A DNA stretch of 64,000 nt, taken from positions 435,367,458 to 435,431,457 of the forward strand of contig CM068372.1 in the NCBI GenBank assembly GCA_034769895.1, in the 5' to 3' direction. The number at the start of each line of letters is the position of its first letter. Positions within the stretch are counted from its first letter, which is position 1. Positions 48,282 through 58,849 of this stretch are shown here, piece after piece. This DNA comes from Magicicada septendecula. Lineage: Eukaryota; Arthropoda; Insecta; Hemiptera; Cicadidae. The notes beneath the pieces were generated by a model. That model was not told the DNA's origin. It worked only from the letters and a program-made list of their open reading frames with translations, and made no database searches. A program made the translations under genes and the position numbers.

Positions 48282-48301
48282 TGTGTGTGTGTGTGTGTGT
48301 G
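48282..48301. repeat. (TG)n microsatellite
   Basis: Twenty bases of TG after a GTGCGCGC purine/pyrimidine alternation, the type of sequence able to adopt Z-DNA. Confidence 0.9.
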
Positions 48302-48688
48302 TTAAGTAAACCACTGTGTCTTGACTGGTCTTCTTGTCTTTGTTGTCGCAGGTTTTTTCAGTGTTCAAAAGTTAGGTTAACCTTCACACAAATGATTAAT
48401 GAGTGTTGAGGAAAAAGAAATGTGTATATGGGCGTGTTGTCTGTCTGGGTAGAGATAAAATGTGTTTGTCGGTCGGGTAGCCTTTGCGAAAAAGCACCTT
48501 GATGTTTATGTGTGCACCTAGATTTTGTGTATTGTTGTAACCTAATGAAAACAATCATTCTCCTCACTCACAGTGCGAAACAGTATGTGTGAAATACAAA
48601 CGACATCAATCATGTGTATAAGTATAATTAATTACACCATCAAAAATGATGCAATAAATATACACATTTATGCATTACATAATGCAAT

Positions 48689-48691
<3 letters not shown>

Positions 48692-48720
<29 letters not shown>
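48692..48720. repeat. (CA)n microsatellite
   Basis: Uninterrupted CA run of about 29 bases. Confidence 0.95.
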
Positions 48721-48722
<2 letters not shown>

Positions 48723-49059
48723 CATAAAGTACTTATAGAATTGTCAGATGGTTTTAACGTCAGCAGTGAATCTATAACAGATGTCAATGTACAGAATTAG
48801 ATAGTTACAAATGAAGCCGCTGTAGAATGAATAAATAGAAACTCACTAGGTCTTACCTTATAGAAAAACAAATCTAAAACTTCATGTTCACATGATATTG
48901 AACGATGTAGTAAGTGTGGAACCGAGCTAAGAAATACTGTCCACTCTGCTCCATTTCTCGAATACAAATGACCATATAGCAGATCACTTGATCATGTCCT
49001 CAACTGCACCATAACAAGTTGGGTAAGTTCCAAACAATCTGCCGAAAAATCAGCGTATT

Positions 49060-49480
49060 TGTATAAACAAGGTAGATTGAGATGCAAAATTAAAGTTTTA
49101 CAAAGTTATGGGAGTCCCTGTACTATGTAAAGGGACACACACTTTTGGTGTGAATTATGGGCAATAACGAAAAAAGACGGTAAAATACAGACCTCGGAAA
49201 TGGCATTCTCAAGAGTAGTTAAAAGGTGTTCTAAAATTGACCTTATAAGAAATAAGGCCATAAGAGAAGAGTTAAAAGTTTTTAGCTTGAATGAAACATT
49301 AAAAGATTACAAACAACAGTGGAAAGAACACTTAGAAAGAATGACATATTCCAGACTGACCAAACAAGTCTGGAAATTCAAACCTATAGGACACAGGTGT
49401 GTGGGTAGACCCAGGAACAGATGGCTGGAGGATTTTTAAGATGGAACAGGCAGCACCTTGCGTATGGCATGTTGTGAAGA
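49060..49480 (+). pseudogene. Non-LTR retrotransposon (LINE) C-terminal relic
   Basis: Plus-strand fragments follow the order of the tail of a LINE ORF2: WAITKKDGKIQTSEMAF, VVKRCSKIDLIRNKAIREEL, FSLNETLKDYKQQWKEHLER, then TKQVWKFKPIGHRCVGRPRN and RWLEDF. The last blocks (IRNKAIREEL, QWKEHLERM, GRPRNRW) are the typical ends of many insect LINEs. Upstream the frame is broken by stops. Clade not determined. Confidence 0.75.
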
Positions 49481-49879
49481 TGATGATGTAACAAGCATGT
49501 CAGTAAATCAGTGCTTTTTCTGTGCTAACAGTTTATCTCATATTTTAACACGTCCCTGGTACAGATTGTTTCCAAGTTAAGGCTTTATAACTCGCACATG
49601 TTGTTAGTTGTTTCTTTTTTACCTTTGCACTAGTGTACTTATCCATGGTTTCTCCTTACTTCACAACATTACATAACCATAGTGGCAACAACAGTGGAGA
49701 ATGGCCCACGTGTTTACCATGAGTCAGCTGACAGGCAACTCGCTTATTTTATCGTGTTGATAGCATTTCTATGCAGAACGTTGTTGTGACTGCCTTTGAA
49801 TTTTTTTTTTTTTTAATCGAGTTTACAGCATGTGTGCATACCGTCTTCCTTGCTTAAGGTCCAAATGTACCTTACACAT

Positions 49880-49904
49880 TTATAAATACCTTATAAATAA
49901 TAAT

Positions 49905-49940
<36 letters not shown>

Positions 49941-50025
49941 TAATATATATATTTATATAATAATAATAATTATTATTATATAATAATTTATAAATACCTT
50001 ATGTATAAGGTACCTTATAAATGTA
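49880..50025. repeat. AT-rich palindromic microsatellite (ATA)n
   Basis: A central (ATA)n run is flanked by inverse copies of TTTATAAATACCTTAT and GGTACCTTATAAATG-type words, so the block can fold on itself. It is low-complexity expansion, with no gene. Confidence 0.75.
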
Positions 50026-50199
50026 CCGTCATGCTTGCTATGACTCTCATTTATTGTATAATTTACATTAAATAAATTGACTCCTTAATTCTGCAACTGC
50101 CCTATAGAAGTCCTATTACAGCATGTAGATTCACAGTTGTTAACTCCATTCTTCTTCATAGCACTGTTCAGACTCAGACATCTGACCAAAATTTCTCTA

Positions 50200-50640
50200 C
50201 CGTACCTAGAGAAATTTATTGAATATTTTTAATTTCTTTACCTCATGATGTATTTTCCTGTATTAGGAACATGTTTTCGGGGGAATCTTATTGTTCCCAT
50301 CCTCAGCCTTCCTAATTTTGTATCTTGTGGAGTATTTGTGTTTTGGTTGGTTGTTATGCTTTCCTGTTGGTTTTTGGTATTTTATACTGATATTATTGTG
50401 TGTGATTGTTGCGTATATATTAACATTTTTAGTATTTTCGATGTCGAGTGCTTTGAAAATTGTGTCTTGTTTTGCATTGATTTGTGCATTAGCTTGTTTA
50501 GTTTTGTGTTTGAATATTTATAAATAGGCTATCACATCTTGAGGCAAAGAAATTATAAATATTAAATAAATTATATATGCATCAAGAAATAGACTGTAGC
50601 AAAAAGTGTTTGAAATGTGTGTGTGTGTGTGACCAATTTA
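50200..50640 (-). mobile_element. PLE 3' tail fragment, partly inverted
   Basis: 50225-50520 aligns by eye with the left PLE's 3' end (35590-35890), including TATTTTCGATG(T)CGAGTGCTTTGAA and the hammerhead region, but diverged. At 50530-50625 the terminal tail (ATCTTGAGGCAAAG, ATCAAGAAATAGACTGTAGC) appears in the opposite orientation, followed by a TG run. So this small fragment again shows inverted PLE ends. Confidence 0.75.
50262..50316 (-). ncRNA. Hammerhead-ribozyme-like motif with long stem I
   Basis: Minus strand: ATTAGGAA (stem I), GG, CTGAGGA, GGGAA...TTCCC stem II, GAAAACATGT (stem III palindrome with one extra A), then TTCCTAAT pairing perfectly with ATTAGGAA. This is one of the two most complete hammerhead layouts in the window. 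The extra A near the core may weaken it. Confidence 0.6.
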
Positions 50641-50776
50641 AACAGTTGCAGTAAATATTTAGTTTGTTAAAACAGCCGTAAATGGAGTATTTCATTGGGG
50701 AAAATAATAATTTATTTTTTGTTTTAGGGTAGATATTTTATTTATATTTATGTTTATTTTGTTACAGCATTTTCAG

Positions 50777-50845
50777 GACATCACTACAATTATAAAAGAT
50801 GAAATTGTTTTAGAAGATGTGGAAAAAGAAAAGAATACACAAGAG
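50777..50845 (+). CDS. Small coding exon 3 of the probable host gene (23 codons)
   Basis: Preceded by a T-rich tract and CATTTTCAG, followed by GAG/GTAAAT. 69 nt, phase 0 both sides: DITTIIKDEIVLEDVEKEKN followed by TQE. An alternative acceptor nine bases upstream (TTACAG at 50767) would add HFQ in frame. I chose the downstream site because all three exons then start with Asp directly after CAG/TAG. Confidence 0.5.
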
Positions 50846-51825
50846 GTAAATTTTTTTTTTTAATATACAATCAATCTTCCATCTACAAGTAGGTAAGATT
50901 CATGGTAGATCAGTCTTCCATTGAAGGCTGTCACTTTATTAACAAAATATTTTGAAGTTGAACATTTATAGTTGAAAATTAGATTCAGTCTTAACCTTTC
51001 CGGTGCTCTGGGTCAGTATACACACGAAATTTTTATGTCCGTATGGTGATCGATATGGTAAGTCACACGTCGTTTTAAATTGGTAAAGTGCTCAACGATT
51101 TAGTATGCCTATGGCGGTGACACATGGAACAAGCATTGTACATACAAGGTCAACGAATTGTCTGTAGTTATGAGTCAGCTGTTGAAACAAAGACAGTTCA
51201 TTCAGTGTGTCTGGTGTCATGTAGAAGTTAAGATAATTCACAGATGAGTTTTTGTAAATGCTGCTATTAAATGATGTGTATATTTGTTGTTGTGGCGCCT
51301 GTGTATCTGTAACTCTACCCTACAGAACCCTATTGTTTTTTACACTGACCCTGCAAAATGTAGGTGAGTGGCAAAAATGTGAGGGTGAAAATTTGGAAAA
51401 AATCACAAAAGTCCATTGGAATATTGAATTAAAGAGAACTTTATGTATTTAGCTTCATTTTTAAAAATCTTAAAATTTTGGGATGCCAGGGGCCAAAAGT
51501 AAGGGAAAATTCTGATAAAATTGCAAAAATTCAAAGGGATTATTGGGCATATGGCATGTGGGATATCAAAAGGGAATATTAACTAAAATCTGAATGTAGT
51601 TGTGAGCTTTAGTAATTTCAATATTTTGGAATACAAATTTGTAACACCACTCAAGAATGGAATCAGAAATTATTAAAATCTGGCCATGGTCAGACTGAAG
51701 AATATTTTAACACAAATTAGATGTTTAGAATTTTTAGCCTGTATTGTGTGCTTACTATACAGTTGTTACATTTCTGAAAAAAAAATGGAATTTTTAATTA
51801 AGAAAGTTGTGTTAGTGGTTATAAT
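50846..51825. other. Intronic or intergenic DNA, no gene recognised
   Basis: No coding or repeat family recognised. Ordinary AT-rich sequence. Confidence 0.55.
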
Positions 51826-51965
51826 CACTATTGTCAGTCCATTGTTAAGGAGCAGGAAATGGACAGTAGTCGGTACAACTAATTGGAGGAATGAAGCGCC
51901 TAGACAATACACAAGTTATGGACTTAACAAAATCAGTGGGAGCTCAGTATATTATCTGAAATGAA
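51826..51965 (+). pseudogene. Gypsy-B-family gag/protease junction fragment, plus strand
   Basis: Encodes VVGTTNWRNEAPRQYTSYG, matching the Gypsy-B linker LTNWRNEAPREYAIS at about 20130. The same 140-bp sequence occurs in inverse orientation at 53563-53705. Confidence 0.7.
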
Positions 51966-52339
51966 GACAGATAAACCTGTTTGAAATGATTTGCTGTAAA
52001 ATCCTTACATGTAGTGGCACTTCTCCTGTGTGTATAGTTTGCTACACTCACCAAAATGAGCTATCACATGACTAAAACCATAATGGCTGCCAGACAGTCA
52101 ACTCTATGTGGGCCACTCTTTATATACAAAACAATCATAAAACCTGTTTAGACATGTGAGAGACAACTATGGGACATGCAACAACACTAATATGCTTCCT
52201 GAGCTGCAGAACTTGCTCACTATTTTGAACAAAGTACATTTATTACTGAACGAACTTTTATGTTACATCATTTCCTATTAGCAGAAAATCCCAATTACCC
52301 TATTTTTTCAAATAGAATTAACACTGTTGCATAGAAAAA

Positions 52340-52392
52340 TTATTCCGATTAGAGCTTTCAAGCTTCAAAGCTCATCGTCAGATCGGAAATAA
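52340..52392 (-). ncRNA. Hammerhead-ribozyme-like motif of an old PLE
   Basis: Minus strand: TTATTTCCGAT (stem I), CTGACGA, AGCTT/AAGCT stem II, GAAA, a palindromic AGCT as minimal stem III, C, then TAATCGGAATAA pairing with stem I over about nine bases. All conserved core bases are present. With the 50.3-kb motif it is the best candidate for retained cleavage. Confidence 0.6.
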
Positions 52393-53560
52393 CAATAATA
52401 GGACTAGACTACTTCTTTATACCCCCACTTGCCCTACCACTAGCATACACATTTTCATAAACAAGCTATATAAGTTAAGTGGCCTTTCTGGCTATTATTA
52501 ACTAGCGAGTTCAGTCAACCATGTCGGTACTTTTACATTTCTTTCTAGTACTAGTGATAAACAATACTTTCACTGTGAACACTTAAGTTTCTTATTTGCC
52601 TCGAACGTTTCGGTGTGGTGTACACCTTTCTAGTACATTCTGTGTGTTGTGTGTGTGTTATTTGTGTAGATTGTTTTCAATCTAACATTTTAAAACCTTT
52701 CTCATTCACTCTTTTAACTGCAAGTTCCTTTTCAGCACAGTTTCAGAATCAAATTTGCTAACACCCTTTTAATCCCTTCCTATCACTGCGTATGGGAGCA
52801 GTCACTCACCCTTATTTCAAAAACATCTCATATATGCAATTTAATTTCTTTCTTAATGTTTTCTATCTGCCCACTACCTTTTACTTCATGATTATATTAT
52901 AAAATATTCCTTCATTTTTAAATTTAGTTTTAGTATTCATTATATTTTCTAACCCTTTCTCTCTTTCTTTCAATATTTCTGACTCCTCTCTAAGCCTTCT
53001 TTTAACTGTGTTACTCACTACTTTCTAATTTTGATAGTCTTCTAAAGGATTAACAAACTTATGGTTCTCTTCTATGAAATGTATTGGATATAACGAATTT
53101 GTTGTTCTATTACCTTCTCCACGTTTGTGGTTAGATAACCTGCATTCGAATTTCCATCCTGTCTCACCTAGGTACACTTTGTTGCATTATTTACATTTTA
53201 ATTTATGAACTCTGCTTCTCTGTAAGATTGGAATTTTTTTCTATGTTTAGTTCTTATCTTATTAAATACTGTTTCATGTTTTTTAATTGCTATATCTACT
53301 CGCATTTTTTAAAACATTGTATAATTTTTCTGTTATGTGATCCTATGTATGTCAGTGACCATGCATAATTCTTTTGTTTTGGTTCATTTTTAGCTTTTTG
53401 CATGTTAATACTTTCCATAACTTTATCCACTATGTTGGTGTTACAGTTATTGTTCTTTACAATTCCCTTATCTTTTTTGTCTCCCTATTTTTTGTTTCTG
53501 TCTCTTTTAAGTACCTGTTATCTCTATAACAAAATGAATTGATTGCCGCCATTTTATTTG
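52393..53560 (-). pseudogene. Degenerate PLE relic with GIY-YIG nuclease region
   Basis: Minus-strand pieces near 53050-53270 read LKCK, CNKVYLGETGWKFECRLSNH, then NSLYPIHFIEENHKF. This is the GIY-YIG nuclease part of a PLE different from the 35-42 kb family. It has stops and shifts throughout. The hammerhead-like motif at 52340-52392 lies at its 3' side, as expected. Confidence 0.7.
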
Positions 53561-53562
53561 TC

Positions 53563-54780
53563 GTACTTCATTTCAGATAATATACTGAGCTCCCACTGTT
53601 TTTGTAAAGTGTATAACTTGTGTATTGTCTAGGTATTTCATTCCTACAACTAGTTGTACTGACTACTGCCCATTTCCCTACTGCTTAACAATGGACCGAC
53701 AATCTCTTTGTAGATGCCCAAGTTCCCCATATCTAAAAAGCTTTGGTCTTGCATACTTTCTACCTTCATACTGAGGTGCTGAACTTTGAAGACTCTGTCT
53801 CTTATTCTACCTCTTAATCATTTGTGTCGTCACAATCTGTTAGTGTGCACACTTTATGATTCACACAACCAGACACTGGCTCGGTGGCCTCAAACTGTGG
53901 AGCATAGACAAGGGCGTCCACTCTATTCTGGTGTATCGTAACCGTTGTTGTAGTTCACTATCTCTGACACCATCAGTAAATATCTGTATCACCGATGTCA
54001 TTCAAAAATTCTCTGGTGCTCTATGATAGGCCAGTCTAACTAGCAAGTCAATACTTGCTTCAAACTTTTCTGCATTAAAAGAGTTCTGGCTGTCAGGTGA
54101 CACTTTCCGTAGTAGCTCTAAGGCAGATTCTTGAAAGCAAGAATAAGTGAAATTAATAATATGTGCTTGCGACTTCAAATTGCCGAAGATATGTTGTCCA
54201 GTAGTGCTTCCATCAAATGTTGAGCCCTTGATATGAACTGGCATGACTGCAGTCAAAGTAACTCTCTCTGTTATCTAATTTTCTGTATTTTTTTGGACTT
54301 TACCTTTTTTGGTACAATCTATTGAGCAATTTGATTTGAAACACAGGGTTGATTTTTCATTGACTGTTCAACTTCTGTTATTTTATATTTGCAGTTCACT
54401 TCTCTACTACAGATAATCTTACCTCTTGCCCACCGAGATCACCATATAATTCACCCACACCTCCACATAGTAGAATCCAACTTTGCAGTAGTATGCTCTT
54501 GCAAATGCCTTTGTTCCTATATCAGTACTTTTATGTGTCCTGTTTCTTGCTTACGTTCTTCTTTTTGTCATTATATCTAAGCAGGGATGCTTTTTATGAT
54601 TCCTCTGCTAGTCATTATTTCTCATCCTGTCATTTCTCTGCTTTTTCTGCCTCATGGTGTCATAATTTCTCTGCTTCTTCTGCCTTCTATGATTATTGTT
54701 CCATTTGCAATAGCAAATGCACTAGTAAAATTGTAAACATTTCTTGGTACTGTTGCCCTAGTAGTTGGTTATGATAAAAA
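53563..54780 (-). pseudogene. Gypsy-B-family gag relic, minus strand
   Basis: It parallels Gypsy-B 20100-21460: the linker at 53563-53705, a decayed zinc-knuckle region near 53710, ESALELLRKVSPDSQNSF and FEASIDLLVRLAYHRAPENF (54000-54140) against the Gypsy-B capsid motifs, STFDGST near 54205, and a charged N-terminal region near 54500-54740. Several shorter deletions and many stops mark it as old. Confidence 0.8.
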
Positions 54781-54791
54781 GTTTTGATAAA

Positions 54792-54792
<1 letters not shown>

Positions 54793-54828
<36 letters not shown>
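54793..54828. repeat. (CA)n microsatellite
   Basis: Uninterrupted CA run of about 36 bases at the edge of the Gypsy-B relic. Confidence 0.95.
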
Positions 54829-54829
<1 letters not shown>

Positions 54830-55260
54830 TAACAAACATAGTGGACTCATTAACTTCAGATATTGCTAATTCAGTACACAGTATAGTTTTAAAAATGTCC
54901 GTTTTGTACAGTATAGTTTTAGATGCCATATAAGGGATGATAAAAACAACTAGATGAGGACGACAAACAACTAGAAGAGCGTGACTGAAAACAAGGGGAA
55001 TTCATAAGAAGACAAATGGAGGGTTGTGGAAAAAACTTTAACAACTGAAAATAAAATTCTTGTAGACACATTTCAAACATAAATGAACTCGAGTCAAATG
55101 AAACTGGATGAAAATTATATAACACATGAACAAAAGTTAAAGGAACATGAAAATAAACTCACAGAAATTGACAAGGCTCCATGAACACGAACACAAAACT
55201 CACAATTACAAAAACAAATCGACAATTTGGGGTTGGGTGGTACTATACAGTGAAATCAAA

Positions 55261-55261
55261 T

Positions 55262-55295
<34 letters not shown>

Positions 55296-55297
55296 CC
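55261..55297. repeat. Compound (CA)n(TA)n microsatellite
   Basis: About 18 bases of CA pass directly into about 18 of TA. Confidence 0.93.
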
Positions 55298-55370
55298 ATA
55301 ACATACCGGACACTACCACAATAATAAAACAAGGCAGAATAAAGAAACAGGTCAGGTACAAAGAATGACA

Positions 55371-55565
55371 GGAAAAGTATTCATTGGAGGACCAGGGGAA
55401 AAAGAGCAAGAGGGAGGCCAAGAAGAATATAGGTGGATGATGTAGATGAAGATTTAAGATGACTGGGAGTCAGAAGGTGCAAAGAGTCGCACAGGATAGA
55501 GACGAGTGTAGATAATGTCATTCTGGAGGCCATAGTTCTTCATGAGGTGTAGCACCGTGGAGTAA
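55371..55565 (+). pseudogene. LINE 3' end relic
   Basis: Frames read like a LINE ORF2 end: GRPRRI-like residues near 55405, a WMM/VDDVDEDLR-like stretch, LGVRRC-like and KSRTG residues, then AVLHEV-like. These resemble the conserved 'GRPRKRWxDDV...W...A.DR..W' tails of insect LINEs. The sequence is in mixed frames and ends with GGAGTAAGTAAGT. Confidence 0.55.
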
Positions 55566-55589
55566 GTAAGTATACCATAACAGAAGAAT

Positions 55590-56014
55590 AGACTCAACAT
55601 CTAAAGTTCTATGGAGATGAAAATGATAACCTAACAGAGTTCCTGAGGCAATGTGAAAGGACGATAGACACTATTGTAAATCAGTTGACTGGCCAGGACA
55701 AAATAAACTTCATTACAAAATATTTTTAAGTGTCAGTGGCACCATGGTATACAATTATCTGAGACCAGGTCACAGCGTACGAGGACTTCCTCCAAGATTT
55801 TGAGACCTGATACTAGAGTCTGCATGTCCAACTCAAGGTACGTAATCACTTTCAGTTCAGTAAGTACGTATATGGGCAACAAGTGGAAGAACAATATGTA
55901 ATACAACAGATGGGAAAGTGAAACATCAGCATCCACAACTTAATGTAGCTGAACTTATGCACAAATTGGCCTATCTTCTCTACCAGAACATCAGATTTGT
56001 GATGAGAAGAGGTA
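55590..56014 (+). pseudogene. LTR-retrotransposon gag-like relic
   Basis: The plus strand reads HLKFYGDENDNLTEFLRQCE, RTIDTIVNQLTGQDKINFIT, then after stops VYGQQVEEQYVIQQMGK. The F-x-G...L..FL..CE pattern is typical of Gypsy Gag capsid regions. It seems to continue past the mariner insertion (56931 to about 57130). Confidence 0.55.
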
Positions 56015-56016
56015 TA

Positions 56017-56928
56017 CGAGGGGGTACCCAAAAATAACAGGAATTTTTTTTTTAAAGCTATGTATTTAATTTTTTTTTACAAAACAACCTTATCACCTTC
56101 AAAGTACTCTCCATTACACTTAATACATTTGTCCAATCTGCGATCCCATTCCTGGAAACATTTTTCAAACTCATCTGTTGTGATGGCCGACAGCTCCTGC
56201 CTCGTTTTTTTCTTTACCGTTTCCACATCGTCAAAATGTCCTTTCATGTCCCTCTTCATTCGCGGAAACAAGAAGAAATCGCACGGAGCGAGGTCAGGTG
56301 AGTAAAGGGCGTGGGGCAAGGGAGTCATGTTGTTTTGCTAAAAACTGGTGCACTGAAATGGACCCGAGGCACAAATTTTGCAGTGACCCTTATCATCCCC
56401 AAATCTTCTGACAAAATTCGCTGAACCGAGCTCCAAGTTATTCCAGATAACTTACTAATCTCTTCAATGGTTCGTCGTTGGTCTTCAAGCACGATTGCAT
56501 GAACTTTTTCAACATTTTCGTCAACTCTGGAAGTTGATGGACGTCCAGAACGAGGTTTGTCATCAATTGACATTTCACCTTCTTTGAAACGAGAAAACCA
56601 TTGGTACACTTGAGTTTTTCCCATAGCACCTATACTTGTAAGCTGTTTTCAACATCACAACAGTTTCTGCAGCGTTTTTCCCAAGCAGGAAGCAAAATTT
56701 CATAGCAGCGCGCTGTTCACTTAAATCCGCCATGACAAAAAACGAGGAGCAAGCAAAACTGCTTTTACAAAACGAATTACTGTGACCGGCAACAACCTTC
56801 CCAGGCGACAACAATGACGGCACTGAACTCGGAATGAGTTGCGCTATGCTCGCCTAGCGGGAGAAATGCATACTACGTAAGCTCCGCCAATCGCAGCGCT
56901 ATTCCGGTTATTTTTGGGTACCCCCTCG
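56017..56928 (-). mobile_element. Mariner transposon with internal deletion
   Basis: Perfect inverted ends CGAGGGGGTACCCAAAAATAAC (as two parts CGAGGGGGTACCC and AAAAATAAC) lie at 56017 and, inverted, at 56928, flanked by TA on each side. At 912 bp it is shorter than the usual 1.2-1.3 kb because the middle of the transposase is missing. It sits in a gag relic. Confidence 0.93.
56077..56733 (-). pseudogene. Mariner (SETMAR-like) transposase, middle deleted
   Basis: It starts MADLSEQRAAMKFCFLLGKN (56733). The helix-turn-helix region follows: QVYQWFSRFKEGEMSIDDKP, RSGRPSTSR, ISKLSGITWSSVQRILSEDL. After FVPRVHFSAP it jumps at about 56335 to PLPHALYSPDLAPCDFFLFP, the third-Asp block, and ends CIKCNGEYFEGD. 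Roughly 130 residues with the first two catalytic Asp are gone. A frameshift near 56635 also breaks it. It could only be moved by another mariner's transposase. Confidence 0.9.
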
Positions 56929-57139
56929 TAATTCGATTGGAAGATCTGGCATTTGTCTCAGTGGGAAGACCTCATGAACAAGGGTCAAAGTCTAGGTCCC
57001 AGTAGGATAATGAAGCAAATACTCCACCTAAATACACACAAGAATACTGAACATAAACCAAGGTGGTAGAATAAAAAAATTAATAAATCAGGAAAACCTT
57101 CTGTATCCACGATGAAGGGAAACACTGTGGAACTGTTCG

Positions 57140-58820
57140 TAAGATGATCACCCTCAAAATGTTAAGTACAGTGGAATGGTGTGTAAGGATGTGTAGCCAT
57201 GTTTGTAGTATGCACGTGTGAGGGTACAAAATTATTTTATTGAATATTTATAAGAAAAGCATGTTAATTTAAATAATTTTTGTGATATGTAAATTTTTGA
57301 GATGGGACATATCAGAATGTTCAAAATAAAAATGTTCGATCTAATTAATGACGGTAATTATTTTAAAAATTAGTAACTAAATGTATGGTTTATAAGTAAA
57401 AAGGGTTTATGGCCATAAATTCGATTGTAAAAATATTCAGGTTTTTTGAACAAGAATTGTTCTGTTCAGAAGCCTTCTTCGACAAGAACTTTTATTATCT
57501 GTAGAAAATCATGAGTAGGGGTTACCTAAGAACCTATGTGATTTGCGAATTCAGTTGAAAATTACTTTTAACGGATAGATCAGTCTCTCTTTGGAATCGA
57601 TAACATGTAATTGCCACTTGGTACATGATAATTGACTTCCCAATCACCACAGACACAAGTTAGAAAATTGCTAGAGTTGCTGCGGGAAATATAGTAGTGC
57701 TATTCTGTGAAAGTGCAAGATATCCAGTTAGGTATATAGACACTTTAAGCTGACTGGAAAAAGGGTGTTAGCATAACACACCATTTTAGTAATCAGTATT
57801 AGTTTGCCGTGAAAGTGTGTAACCAGGGACAACCCATCATCTGAAGCATCTTAGCCTAGTAAGACTATCGAAAAAAAAGAGCAAAAAAGGCAAATTTCCA
57901 GAAACAGCCACTTATGGGCTGATTTTTTTTTAAACGATATGTTTAGTTAGTGTTTACCTAAAAGTTTATCCAAGTTCCAGACTTCGGACCGCCCATTTTC
58001 CCAGATTTTCCCTGACTTTTCACTTCCGGCAAACAGCAGAGTGCAAGTCACTGAAGTTTTCGTCGATTTTTCTGATGCTAAAAATCCAAATCACCAAATC
58101 AGAAAAATAAAAATACCAGCGTGTTCCCCAGAAAATTTCCTATTGATCTGTTTTAGTCGTGCATTTTTTTAAAGGCAACATAACCTACAAAAAAAAATTG
58201 AAACTTGCATAAATGTGCATTTTCAGATTTCCGTTAATAATGAGTGAAATGATGATTTTTCTTCATAAAAAAAATTATAGAGTATAGTATTCCAATAGAC
58301 GAATTTCAATATTAATTTTTATCCCAAAATATTTTGTCATTAAGCCACAATAAATTGTTCAATTTGAAAACGGAAATTTTTCAAAATTTGGTCCAGTCAT
58401 TACCCTGACATCACAGGACAAAGTTTTTTTTTTTTAAATACTCGTATTTTCTTGCTCTATCAGCTAGTGAAATAAGTTTGTTCTTTCATAGCTTTTGAAA
58501 CAATAATTTTTAACTTTTTTATTGTGCGCGCATGTGCGCTTTTAAACAGCGAATGGCTGCGCGGCTGAATCGAGTATAGATATGCGCCGCCAAGTGGCAG
58601 CACACTACGTACTGCACATTTGCACACTAATTGTAATATAGTGTTGTGATGAAGCGTTTTTGTTAATTGTGATATTTATATATTTTTTAAACTACCTACA
58701 GGAGCCTAATTCAGAACTTGCACTTCTTCTTCCACATCTATTTATACTTCTACTTATATTTCCACAACTTTAAAATTTTGTGGAGAAAGTGTTTTTCTTT
58801 TCATTTTTAATATAATCTGT
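57140..58820. other. No gene recognised
   Basis: AT-rich with A- and T-runs. No long frame, TIR pair or repeat array seen. The segment 58530-58620 is locally GC-richer (GTGCGCGCATGTGCGC), but I cannot assign it. Confidence 0.5.
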
Positions 58821-58849
58821 TTTGGTTATTTTTTGAACAAAACTACATA

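Larger units (their letters stand above)
41942..48880. other. Long AT-rich intronic stretch, no gene recognised
   Basis: I saw no transposase, RT or exon-like pattern in these 6.9 kb. Notable bits: a TGGTGTCAGAGAATTCC word at about 42309, similar at its start to the Gypsy-B primer site; an imperfect inverted repeat GAGGTGTT...AACACCTC at 44978-45110; an ATT run near 46008; a purine-rich GAGAAAGAG tract at 47590-47650; and TG/CA microsatellites at 48282-48301 and 48692-48720. Short open frames here show no family pattern. Confidence 0.55.
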
